From assembly GCF_018798885.1 (NCBI RefSeq), contig NZ_CP076361.1, forward strand, positions 992,001-1,056,000: 64,000 nucleotides of DNA. The letters run 5' to 3'. Of this stretch, positions 24,330 through 31,822 are shown in pieces; position 1 is the stretch's first letter; each line of letters starts with the position of its first letter. The position numbers and the translations under genes were made by a program. Below the pieces are notes generated by a model. It worked only from the letters and a program-made list of their open reading frames with translations. It was not told the origin of the DNA and did not search any database. The stretch comes from Gemmobacter fulvus (GTDB lineage: Bacteria; Pseudomonadota; Alphaproteobacteria; Rhodobacterales; Rhodobacteraceae).

Positions 24330-25127
24330 ATGATGGCGCGTTCCCACAGCTTTACCCATGCAATCACCCGCAAGCCTTCGGTCTCGATCACGGCGGGTCT
24401 GCGCGCGGTGGATATCGGCACCCCGGATCTGGCGCTGATGCAGGCGCATCATGCCGATTACATCGCCGCCCTGCGCAGCACCGGAGCCGAGGTGATCGAA
24501 CTTGCCGCGCTGGAGGCCTATCCCGATTCGGTGTTTGTCGAGGATACCGCGCTCTGCCTGCCCGAAGGTGCGGTGATCATGCGCCCCGGTGCGCCCTCGC
24601 GGCTGGGCGAGGCTGCCGAAATGGCCCCGCATCTGCGCGCACTCTATGGCAATGTGGTGCAGATCGTCGGCGCCGACAGCTTTATAGAGGGTGGCGACAT
24701 CCTGATGACCGAAACCGAAATCCTTGTCGGCCGCTCGGCCCGCACCAATGCGGCAGGCATTGCCGAACTCACCCACCGCGTCGCCCCCTGGGGGGAAACC
24801 GTGCGCGAGGTGTTCACCCCGCCCGGAGTGCTGCATTTCAAGACCGACTGTTCGCTGCTGGACGCCGAAACGATCCTGTCGACCACCCGCCTGTCCGCCT
24901 CGGGCTGCTTCAAGGCCTACCGCGTGATCAACGTGGCCGAGGGCGAAGAGGCCTGCGCCAATGCCATCCGCTTCAATGACCTTGTGCTGATGCCCGCAGG
25001 CTTCCCGCGCACCCGCGACAGCCTGCTGACGGCGGGCTACCACATCCACGAAATCGGCAACAGCGAATGTGCCAAGCTGGACGGCGGCATGTCCTGCCTC
25101 AGCCTGCGGTTCACCCCAAAGCCCTGA
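24330..25127 (+). CDS. dimethylarginine dimethylaminohydrolase
   Basis: Amidinotransferase-superfamily enzyme that hydrolyses N-omega-methylated arginines to citrulline and methylamines. It has 265 residues. The catalytic Cys is in GGMSCLSLRF near the C-terminus (about 257), the His in LHFKTDCSLLD (about 168), and the guanidino-binding segment VFVEDTAL is present. ATG 24330 follows a GAGGAG ribosome-binding site; a second ATG is the next codon. No arginine deiminase operon surrounds it, so use of methylarginine as nitrogen source is inference. Confidence 0.93.
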   Translation: MMARSHSFTHAITRKPSVSITAGLRAVDIGTPDLALMQAHHADYIAALRSTGAEVIELAALEAYPDSVFVEDTALCLPEGAVIMRPGAPSRLGEAAEMAPHLRALYGNVVQIVGADSFIEGGDILMTETEILVGRSARTNAAGIAELTHRVAPWGETVREVFTPPGVLHFKTDCSLLDAETILSTTRLSASGCFKAYRVINVAEGEEACANAIRFNDLVLMPAGFPRTRDSLLTAGYHIHEIGNSECAKLDGGMSCLSLRFTPKP

Positions 25128-25134
25128 CGCGCCC

Positions 25135-25542
25135 TTAGGGCATCAGCACCGCCGCCCGCGCATATGTAGCGCTGTCGGCGGTGCCATCATCGAACACCAC
25201 CATCACATCGACCTGCTGCACCGATCCCAAAGGCAGCGCCGTATAGGGTTTGCGATCCGCACCGATGGCATTGGGCTGCGCCGTGCCTTCGAAACACGGA
25301 TCCATTGGCCAGGGCTGCACCACCCCGCCATTCACCACATAAACCACACTGGTCAGCCCGCAGCGCCAGCTTTCCAGATGGGTGAAGTAGATCAGATCCT
25401 GCCCGTCCCATTCGCGCACCGCGATCCAGTTGGCCTTGGTCGCGGCCAGTATCGGCTTCACCTCTGCCGCCGTGGTGAAAGCCTGTGCATGGGCGGCCGG
25501 GGCCGCCGCCAGAAAACCCATCGCAAGAACCGCCCGCAACAT
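25135..25542 (-). CDS. conserved secreted protein of unknown function
   Basis: 135-residue protein with a signal peptide (hydrophobic stretch ending AAHAQA near residue 20). The mature domain has two cysteines (SWRCGL and DPCFEG) that could form a disulfide, and a regular beta-rich look (YVVNGGVVQPWPMDP, VDVMVVFDDGT). The start ATG 25542 has AAGGA a few bases upstream; a longer frame to 25623 has no signal peptide. It converges with the DDAH gene across 7 bases. I recognise no characterised family. Confidence 0.75.
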   Translation of the reverse strand: MLRAVLAMGFLAAAPAAHAQAFTTAAEVKPILAATKANWIAVREWDGQDLIYFTHLESWRCGLTSVVYVVNGGVVQPWPMDPCFEGTAQPNAIGADRKPYTALPLGSVQQVDVMVVFDDGTADSATYARAAVLMP

Positions 25543-25629
25543 GCTGAAATCCTTTTCGCATTGACGCTTTTGCCAGATCACGTTCCCGCCTATAGTCCCG
25601 CCTGAAGGCAAGACGCAGGCCAAACCATC

Positions 25630-26631
25630 ATGTCAAATATTCCGGCCTCCGGGCAATCGTTCAATGTTCTGGCCATCCTTCAGGGGGGGCGCCTGCAATA
25701 TGAGGCCGTCTTGCTGGCCGCCTCGTTGCGCCACAGCAGCCCCGGCTTCACCGGCACGCTCTATCTGGCCGAACCGCAGCCCGGTCCGCGCTGGTCCGGC
25801 GATCCGCGCGTGGTGGATCCGGCCACACGCGAGTTGCTGACGCAGTTGGGCGCGCAGATCATTCCGTTTGAAAACAAGGTGTTTGGCGAAAACTACCCCT
25901 ATGGCAACAAGATCGAGGCGATCACCGCCCTGCCCGAAGCGCCGTTCCTGTTTCTGGATACCGACACCCTGATCACCGGCGAATTGCAGACCATCGCCTT
26001 TAATTTCAACCGCCCCTCGGCCTCGATGAAACGCGAGGGCACCTGGCCGCAGATCGAACTTTACGGGCCGGGCTATGCCGCGATCTGGCAATCGCTGTAT
26101 GACAAGTTCGGGCTGGAGTTCGAAAGCTCGCTCGATCACAGCCAGCCGGATGAATACTGGCAGCGCTATCTTTATTTCAACGCCGGCTGGTTTTTCCATG
26201 CCAGCCCGCAGGCCTTTGGCACGCGCTTTCTCGATTACGCCCGCGCGATACGCGACAGCCGCCCCGAGGCGCTGGTCTGTCAGGAGTTGAACCCCTGGCT
26301 GGATCAGGTGGCGCTGCCGCTGGTGATCCATTCCTTTGGTGGTGGACGGCCGGGGCCGGAACTGGACGGGCTGGACGGCGATATCACCTGCCACTGGCGC
26401 AGCCTGCCGCTGCTCTATGCGCGGGAAAGCGATCTGGCGGTGCAGGTGCTGGAAACCGTCTGCGCGCCCAACCCGATCAAGAAGGTGTTGAAGGAATACG
26501 AGCCGTTCAAGCGGCTGGTCTATCAGCCCAAGGGCCAGAAGGCGCGCGCGCTGTTTGACCGCAGCGACCTGCCCAAACGCGAACAGGTGATCCGCAACAC
26601 GCTCAAGCGCGAAGGGCTGTGGTTCCGCTGA
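25630..26631 (+). CDS. glycosyltransferase-like protein of unknown specificity
   Basis: 333-residue cytoplasmic protein resembling a GT-A fold nucleotide-sugar transferase. After a Rossmann-type start (SFNVLAILQGGRLQYEA) it has ENYPYGNKIEAI followed by APFLFLDTDTLI, with a DTD motif where GT-A enzymes bind metal and sugar nucleotide. A GDITCHWRSLPLL segment near residue 255 may hold an acceptor-site histidine. No signal peptide or membrane helix. It is isolated from other surface polysaccharide genes. Family known to me only as a conserved alphaproteobacterial hypothetical; function inferred from the motif. Confidence 0.7.
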   Translation: MSNIPASGQSFNVLAILQGGRLQYEAVLLAASLRHSSPGFTGTLYLAEPQPGPRWSGDPRVVDPATRELLTQLGAQIIPFENKVFGENYPYGNKIEAITALPEAPFLFLDTDTLITGELQTIAFNFNRPSASMKREGTWPQIELYGPGYAAIWQSLYDKFGLEFESSLDHSQPDEYWQRYLYFNAGWFFHASPQAFGTRFLDYARAIRDSRPEALVCQELNPWLDQVALPLVIHSFGGGRPGPELDGLDGDITCHWRSLPLLYARESDLAVQVLETVCAPNPIKKVLKEYEPFKRLVYQPKGQKARALFDRSDLPKREQVIRNTLKREGLWFR

Positions 26632-27228
26632 TCACATCTGCAACACCGGCCAGAGCGAGGCGATGAGCAGCGCCGCCATGGTCCAGTTGAAGGCGCGCAG
26701 CCGCGCCGGATTGGTCAGAAAATGCCGCAGCCCCTGCCCGATCACCGTCCAGACGCTGACCGAAGGCAGGTTCACCGCGCCAAACACCAGCGCCACCAGC
26801 GCCAGCGCCCAGAGGCTGCGGTCCGGGGCATAAAGCGCCGTCGCACTCAGCGCCATCGCCCAGGCCTTCGGATTGACCCATTGAAAGGCGGCGGCTTGCA
26901 GAAAGCTCATCGGGCGCCCCTTGGCCGCCCCCTCTTGCGGCGCGGCGGAGCCTGCGATTTTCCAAGCCAGCCACAGCATATAGACGACAGATGCGGCTTT
27001 CAGCCCCCATTCCGCCACAGGCAGCGCAAACACCACCCCGGCCAGTCCAAGCCCGACCAGAAAACACATCGCCACAAAGCCGATCCCGATGCCCAGCATA
27101 TGCGGCACCGTGCGGACAAAGCCGAAATTGGCCCCCGAGGCCATCAGCATGAGGTTGTTCGGCCCCGGTGTGATCGAGGTGACGAAGGCAAAACCGAGCA
27201 GGGCAATAAAGCTGTCATGGGTCATCAT
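26632..27228 (-). CDS. LysE/RhtB-family amino acid exporter
   Basis: 198-residue inner-membrane protein of the LysE superfamily, exporting amino acids. It has about six hydrophobic segments and the family start FVTSITPGPNNLMLMASG (TPGPN motif) with the later FQWVNPKAWAMAL. ATG 27228 is chosen (MMTHDSF); ATG 27237 is also possible. It is divergent from an Lrp-family regulator, the usual arrangement in which the regulator senses the exported amino acid. The substrate is not determinable. Confidence 0.92.
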   Translation of the reverse strand: MMTHDSFIALLGFAFVTSITPGPNNLMLMASGANFGFVRTVPHMLGIGIGFVAMCFLVGLGLAGVVFALPVAEWGLKAASVVYMLWLAWKIAGSAAPQEGAAKGRPMSFLQAAAFQWVNPKAWAMALSATALYAPDRSLWALALVALVFGAVNLPSVSVWTVIGQGLRHFLTNPARLRAFNWTMAALLIASLWPVLQM

Positions 27229-27263
27229 GCCGACCATCCTGCCGCAAAACGCACCGTGACGGA

Positions 27264-27278
27264 TTGCAAAGATTGCAA
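27264..27278. promoter_or_regulatory. putative Lrp-type operator
   Basis: TTGCAA-AGA-TTGCAA: two 6-bp palindromic arms spaced by 3 bases in the 73-base divergent region between the LysE exporter and the Lrp-family gene. This is a plausible binding site for the adjacent regulator, covering both promoters. Confidence 0.5.
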
Positions 27279-27301
27279 TACTCAATCACAATTCACAACA
27301 A

Positions 27302-27754
27302 ATGGCGAAGATTGACCTTACAGACCAGAAAATATTGCAAAATCTGTCCCGCGAGGGTCGGCTGAGCAATCTGGAACTGGCCGAACGCATCGGCCTGTCG
27401 CCCTCGGCCTGCCTGCGCCGCGTGCAAGAGCTGGAACGGATGGGCGTGATCAAGGGCTACCGCGCAGTCTTGGATCCGGCCAAGATGGGGCTGGGCTTCA
27501 TCGCCTATCTGACCGTCGGCCTGAATAGCCATACCAAGGCCAGCCAGGAGGCGTTTGAACGCGCCATTTCCCGCGCGCCCGAGGTGGTGGAGTGCCACAA
27601 CATCACCGGCACCGTGGAATATCTGCTGCGGGTCGAGGCGGGCGATCTGGCCAGCTACAAACATTTTCACACCGAAGTGCTGGGCGTGCTGCCGCAGGTC
27701 CATGCGATTACCAGTTATGTGGTCATGGGCTCGCCCAAAGACCTGCGTGCATGA
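27302..27754 (+). CDS. Lrp/AsnC-family transcriptional regulator
   Basis: 150-residue feast/famine regulator. The N-terminal helix-turn-helix (NLELAERIGLSPSACLRRVQELE, with the SPS turn) is followed by a RAM ligand-binding domain (VECHNITGTVEYLLRVEAGDL). It probably binds an amino acid and activates the divergent LysE exporter. It is followed after 7 bases by a 554-codon gene on the same strand, which it may also control. Confidence 0.93.
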   Translation: MAKIDLTDQKILQNLSREGRLSNLELAERIGLSPSACLRRVQELERMGVIKGYRAVLDPAKMGLGFIAYLTVGLNSHTKASQEAFERAISRAPEVVECHNITGTVEYLLRVEAGDLASYKHFHTEVLGVLPQVHAITSYVVMGSPKDLRA

Positions 27755-27761
27755 GGGTGCC

Positions 27762-29426
27762 ATGCCTGAGCTTCCGCTGATCCCGCGCCGTGATGCGCAG
27801 TGCCTGCTGCCGCTGGTTCAGGCGGCCCTTGCCGGAACCCCGGCCCCGGCTGTGGCCCTGCCCGCCCGCTGTGCCGGGCTGCGGCTGGTGCATCTGACGC
27901 TGCGCCGTCGCGGCAAACGGCTGGACAGCCGCTGGGCGCAAGGCGCCGATCTGGCCGATGCGCTGCGACATGGGCTGACGCAGGCACGCAGCGCGCTGGC
28001 GGCGCAGGGCCTGCCCGACCCCGAAACGCTGGAGCTGACCCTGCCGCGCGACTGGCAGGTACTGGACCCGGAGGATCTGCGCCGCAGCCGCTGCAATGCC
28101 ATCCGCGGGCTTTTCGGGCTGGAGTTGCGCGGCGGCGGGCGGCTGGAACGGATCGGCCCACTGGAGATGATTGCCCGCAACCTCGGCCCCAACCGCGCGC
28201 TGGAGCGGCTTTCAGCGCAACTTGATCTGCCGCCGGGCACGCCGGTCGAGGCCTTCCGGTTTGCCGCCGATCAGATCCTGTTCGAACTGCCGCAAGCCCG
28301 TGCCCGCCCCCTGCTGCGCGGCCAGCCGGTTGTGCCGCAATCGGCCATCACCCGCGCAAAAGTGGCCGAGATGGCCGCGCTGATGACCGGCTGGATGGTG
28401 CGGGCCGTGGGGCCGGACGGGGCGACGGTCTATAAATACTGGCCCTCGTCAGGGCAGTATTCGCAGGCGAACAACATGATCCGGCAATTCATGGGCTCGG
28501 CCTGTCTGGCGCAGGCAGCGCAGCGCGCGCCACAGGATCTGGCGCTGCAAAACGCCTGCACCCGCAATTTCGCTTATAATTTCCGGGCGTTCTATCAGGA
28601 TGAGGGCGATGTCGGCATCATCGACGAATTCGGCAAGGTGAAACTGGGGGCCGCCGCCGTTGCGGTGATGGCGATCCTCAACCGGGCTGACCCTGCCCCC
28701 TTTGCCCGCGAAGCGAGTCGGCTCCAGAAATTCCTGCTGCAGATGCAGCGCCCCGATGGCAGCTTTCGCACCTTTCTGCGCCCCGCCGTCCGCGACGATT
28801 GCCAGAACTTCTATCCGGGCGAGGCCCTGCTTGCGCTGATGCGCTGCCATGATCACAGCGGCGATGCCACGCTCCTGCCCCAAGTGACGGCGGGCTTTCA
28901 TCACTACCGCGACTGGCACCGGCAACAGCGCAACCCCGCCTTTGTGCCCTGGCACGCCATGGCGCTGTGCCGCTATCACGCGGCAACCGGCGACAGTGCC
29001 GCCGCCGATTTCGTGTTCGAGATCTGCGACTGGCTGCTCGGGATGCAGCAGGGCAGCACCGCCCCCGCCGATGTGCAGGGCGAGTTTTTCGACCCCGCCC
29101 GCCCAGGCTTCGGCCCGCCCCATGCCTCGGCCACCGGCGTCTATCTGGAAGGGCTGATCGAGGCCTTTGCGCTGGCGGAGCGTCTGGGCGATGTGCCGCG
29201 CCGCACCGCCTATCGCCGCGCCATTCTGGCGGGGCTGCGCGCGTTGCGGCAGATGCAATTCCGCCATGCCAGCGACATGTGGTATATCGCCCGCCGCCCC
29301 GCCGTGCTGGGTGGCCTGCGCAGTTCTGGCTTCGACAACACGCTGCGGATCGACAATGTGCAACACGGGCTGATGGCAATTCATCGCATTCTCGACCTGT
29401 TTCACGACGATGATTTTCTGTTCTGA
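27762..29426 (+). CDS. uncharacterised 554-aa protein with alpha/alpha-barrel-like C-terminus
   Basis: No function can be named. ATG 27762 lies 7 bases after the Lrp gene; a longer frame overlaps that gene and is rejected. The N-terminal third (about 1-165) is Arg/Leu-rich and may be a separate domain. The remainder looks like the repeated helical hairpins of alpha/alpha-toroid carbohydrate enzymes: FYQDEGDVGIIDEFGK, MQRPDGSFRTFLRP, NFYPGEALLALM, FVPWHAMALCRYH, GVYLEGLIEAFAL, SSGFDNTLRIDNVQH. Conserved acidic and aromatic residues at hairpin ends fit a sugar-processing active site (inference). No signal peptide. The product could be an epimerase- or glycosidase-like cytoplasmic enzyme. Confidence 0.65.
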   Translation: MPELPLIPRRDAQCLLPLVQAALAGTPAPAVALPARCAGLRLVHLTLRRRGKRLDSRWAQGADLADALRHGLTQARSALAAQGLPDPETLELTLPRDWQVLDPEDLRRSRCNAIRGLFGLELRGGGRLERIGPLEMIARNLGPNRALERLSAQLDLPPGTPVEAFRFAADQILFELPQARARPLLRGQPVVPQSAITRAKVAEMAALMTGWMVRAVGPDGATVYKYWPSSGQYSQANNMIRQFMGSACLAQAAQRAPQDLALQNACTRNFAYNFRAFYQDEGDVGIIDEFGKVKLGAAAVAVMAILNRADPAPFAREASRLQKFLLQMQRPDGSFRTFLRPAVRDDCQNFYPGEALLALMRCHDHSGDATLLPQVTAGFHHYRDWHRQQRNPAFVPWHAMALCRYHAATGDSAAADFVFEICDWLLGMQQGSTAPADVQGEFFDPARPGFGPPHASATGVYLEGLIEAFALAERLGDVPRRTAYRRAILAGLRALRQMQFRHASDMWYIARRPAVLGGLRSSGFDNTLRIDNVQHGLMAIHRILDLFHDDDFLF

Positions 29427-29512
29427 CCCTGCGCGCCTGCGCCGCGCCGCTGGCCTGTTGTGCCCCGGCCCCGGCTCGCCTAACGTCGGCGCATCTTTTC
29501 GGGAGGACGACC

Positions 29513-30805
29513 ATGACTGATGCACGCCCGCAGGGCTTTGATACGCTGGCCATTCATGCCGGGGCCAAGCCCGATCCGGCAACCGGCGCGCGCAATGTGC
29601 CGATTTACCAGACCACGGCCTATGTGTTCCGCGATGCCGATCACGCCGCGCGGCTCTTCAACCTGCAAGAGGTGGGGTATATCTATTCTCGCCTGACCAA
29701 CCCGACCGTGATGGCGCTGGCCGAACGCGTCGCCGCCCTTGAAGGCGGGGCCGGGGCGATCTGCTGTTCGTCGGGCCATGCGGCGCAGATCATGGCACTG
29801 TTCCCGCTGATGGCCCCGGGGCGCAATGTGGTCGCCTCCACCCGGCTCTATGGCGGCACCATCCAGCAGTTTTCCAACACGATCCGCAAATTCGGCTGGT
29901 CGGCCAAATTCGTCGACTTCGATGATCTGGAGGCGCTGAAGGCCGCAATCGACGGCGATACCCGCGCGGTATTCTGTGAAACCATCGCCAATCCCGGCGG
30001 ATATATCACCGATCTGGATGCCGTCTCGGCGGTCTGTGACGCGGCGGGGCTGCCCCTGATCGTCGACAATACCACCGCAACGCCCTGGCTCTGCAAGCCG
30101 ATCGAACATGGCGCGACGCTGGTGGTGCATTCGGCCACCAAATACCTGACCGGCAATGGCACGGTCACTGGCGGCGTGGTGGTTGATTCGGGCAAGTTCG
30201 ACTGGTCCGCCTCGGACAAGTTCCCCTCGCTCAGCCAGCCCGAACCCGCCTATCACGGCCTGAATTTCCATGCCGCCCTCGGGGCGATGGCCTTCACCTT
30301 CCACTCCATCGCAGTGGGCCTGCGCGATCTGGGCATGACGATGAACCCGCAGGGCGCGCATTACACCCTGATGGGGATCGAGACGCTGGGCCTGCGCATG
30401 GCGCGGCATGTGGAAAACGCCAAAAAGGTCGCCGAATGGCTGGAGGCCGATCCGCGCGTCGATTACGTCACTTGGCCGGGGCTTAAATCTTCGCCCTATC
30501 ATGACCGCGTGGCGCGGATCGTGCCCAAAGGCGCCGGGGCGCTGTTCACCTTTGCGGTGAAGGGCGGCTACGAGGCCTGCGTGCGTCTGGTCGACAGCCT
30601 GGCGCTGTTCAGCCATGTGGCCAATCTGGGGGATACCCGCTCGCTGATCATCCACCCGGCCTCGACCACGCACCGACAACTGGACGAAGCGGCGCAGATC
30701 CGCGCCGGGGCGGCACCGAATGTGGTGCGCCTGTCCATCGGGATCGAGGATGCCGCCGACATCATCGCCGATCTGGATCAGGCGCTGGCCAAAGCCACGG
30801 CCTGA
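29513..30805 (+). CDS. metY: O-acetylhomoserine aminocarboxypropyltransferase (sulfhydrylase)
   Basis: PLP enzyme of the Cys/Met metabolism family that forms homocysteine from O-acetylhomoserine and sulfide. It has 430 residues, longer than cystathionine synthases and typical of MetY. It shows PIYQTTAYVF near the N-terminus, the YSRLTNPT substrate loop, the PLP lysine in HSATKYLTGNG (about 206) and a C-terminal RLSIGIED. The start at 29513 has GGGAGG upstream. Dedicated promoter likely, as the preceding gene ends 86 bases before. Confidence 0.94.
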   Translation: MTDARPQGFDTLAIHAGAKPDPATGARNVPIYQTTAYVFRDADHAARLFNLQEVGYIYSRLTNPTVMALAERVAALEGGAGAICCSSGHAAQIMALFPLMAPGRNVVASTRLYGGTIQQFSNTIRKFGWSAKFVDFDDLEALKAAIDGDTRAVFCETIANPGGYITDLDAVSAVCDAAGLPLIVDNTTATPWLCKPIEHGATLVVHSATKYLTGNGTVTGGVVVDSGKFDWSASDKFPSLSQPEPAYHGLNFHAALGAMAFTFHSIAVGLRDLGMTMNPQGAHYTLMGIETLGLRMARHVENAKKVAEWLEADPRVDYVTWPGLKSSPYHDRVARIVPKGAGALFTFAVKGGYEACVRLVDSLALFSHVANLGDTRSLIIHPASTTHRQLDEAAQIRAGAAPNVVRLSIGIEDAADIIADLDQALAKATA

Positions 30806-30822
30806 CCGGCAAAAACACAGCG

Positions 30823-30867
30823 AGGTGCAAAGGCCACAGATGGTCTTTGCACCTTGCAAAAATACTC
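30823..30867 (+). repeat. stem-loop and AT-rich repeat copy 3 after metY
   Basis: A 10-bp perfect stem AGGTGCAAAG / CTTTGCACCT (30823-30832 with 30845-30854) has a 12-base loop. Its right arm overlaps a copy of the AT-rich repeat (30846-30867, TTTGCACCTTGCAAAAATACTC). There is no T run, so its role as a terminator of metY is uncertain. Confidence 0.65.
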
Positions 30868-30941
30868 ATCTGCCCGTAGTGCCGCGCGCCCCGCGTGGGG
30901 ATCACGCGGGGGCGCTGCAATCGCGCCCCCGCGCAGGGTTC

Positions 30942-31646
30942 TTATTCGCCCAAGGCCCAGACGATGGTGACATTGGCCGAGACTGACACTTCGCCCGCCG
31001 CGACCGGCACCGCACCGCCCGCCGCATCCGCAGCCATGCGCATCATCGGCATCGGCGGCTGATACCCGCCGCTTTCGCTGATCGACACGATCTTGCCCAG
31101 CGTCACACCTGCCGCCTCGGCCAGCAGCGTTGCCCGGCCGCGCGCATCGGCCACGGCGCGTTTGCGCGCCTCGTCCATCGCCGGGGCCGGATCGGCCAGA
31201 CCGAATTCCACGCCGTTCAGCGTATTCGCCCCGTCCTTCACCGCCGCATCCAGCACCGAGCCCAGCCCTTCCAGCGCCCGCACCCGCACCGTCAGCATGT
31301 TCGACGCGATATAGCCCGCAATGCGCGGTGCCGTGGCGCCAGAGCTGTCATTCTGCCAGTTGGGATTGATCGACAGGCCAGTGGTCTGCACGTCTTTGGC
31401 CGCGATGCCCGCCATGGTCAGATTGCCCATCACGCGGGCAAGCTCGGCACTGTTGGCCGCCATGGCCTCTGCCGCCGTCGCCCCTTCGGTCGTGACACCA
31501 AGCGAGATGGTGGCCAGATCCGGCGCGCCGTTCACCTGGCCTTCTCCGGTTACGGTGATCTGCGGCGCGGGATCTGCCGCCACCGCCATTCCCGCCCCGG
31601 CCAAACCCAGAGCCGTCGTCATCACCAGCACGTTCCACAGACGCAT
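30942..31646 (-). CDS. SIMPL-domain (DUF541) periplasmic protein
   Basis: 234-residue exported protein with a signal peptide ending near AVAADP (about residue 24). The mature part is a SIMPL/DUF541 domain: ITVTGEGQVNGAPDLATISLGV at its start, DVQTTGLSINPNW, and KRAVADARGRATLLAEAAGVTLGKI near the end. Family members are periplasmic or outer-membrane associated and linked to stress tolerance, without defined chemistry. Monocistronic; it converges on metY and diverges from the large GspL-like gene. Confidence 0.88.
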   Translation of the reverse strand: MRLWNVLVMTTALGLAGAGMAVAADPAPQITVTGEGQVNGAPDLATISLGVTTEGATAAEAMAANSAELARVMGNLTMAGIAAKDVQTTGLSINPNWQNDSSGATAPRIAGYIASNMLTVRVRALEGLGSVLDAAVKDGANTLNGVEFGLADPAPAMDEARKRAVADARGRATLLAEAAGVTLGKIVSISESGGYQPPMPMMRMAADAAGGAVPVAAGEVSVSANVTIVWALGE

Positions 31647-31755
31647 TATAAAAGTCCTCCTTGACCAAACGCGACATTTCTCTTCTCTGACGCAGATCGC
31701 AAGTCCGTCCTTGGGGCCCTCACGGGTGTTTTTCTTTCATTCGGCGGAAAGCTGC

Positions 31756-31761
31756 TATAGT
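31756..31761 (+). promoter_or_regulatory. possible -10 box for the 1022-codon gene
   Basis: TATAGT occurs 62 bases before the start of the gene at 31823, in an otherwise GC-rich stretch. A TTTCTT-like -35 at about 31731-31736 is weak, so this is only a likely promoter position. Confidence 0.35.
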
Positions 31762-31822
31762 GCATGGGTCGCGCCGCGCGAGCGACTCCCCGCGCCTCCC
31801 CAAGCTGTGCTAGACCTGTGCA

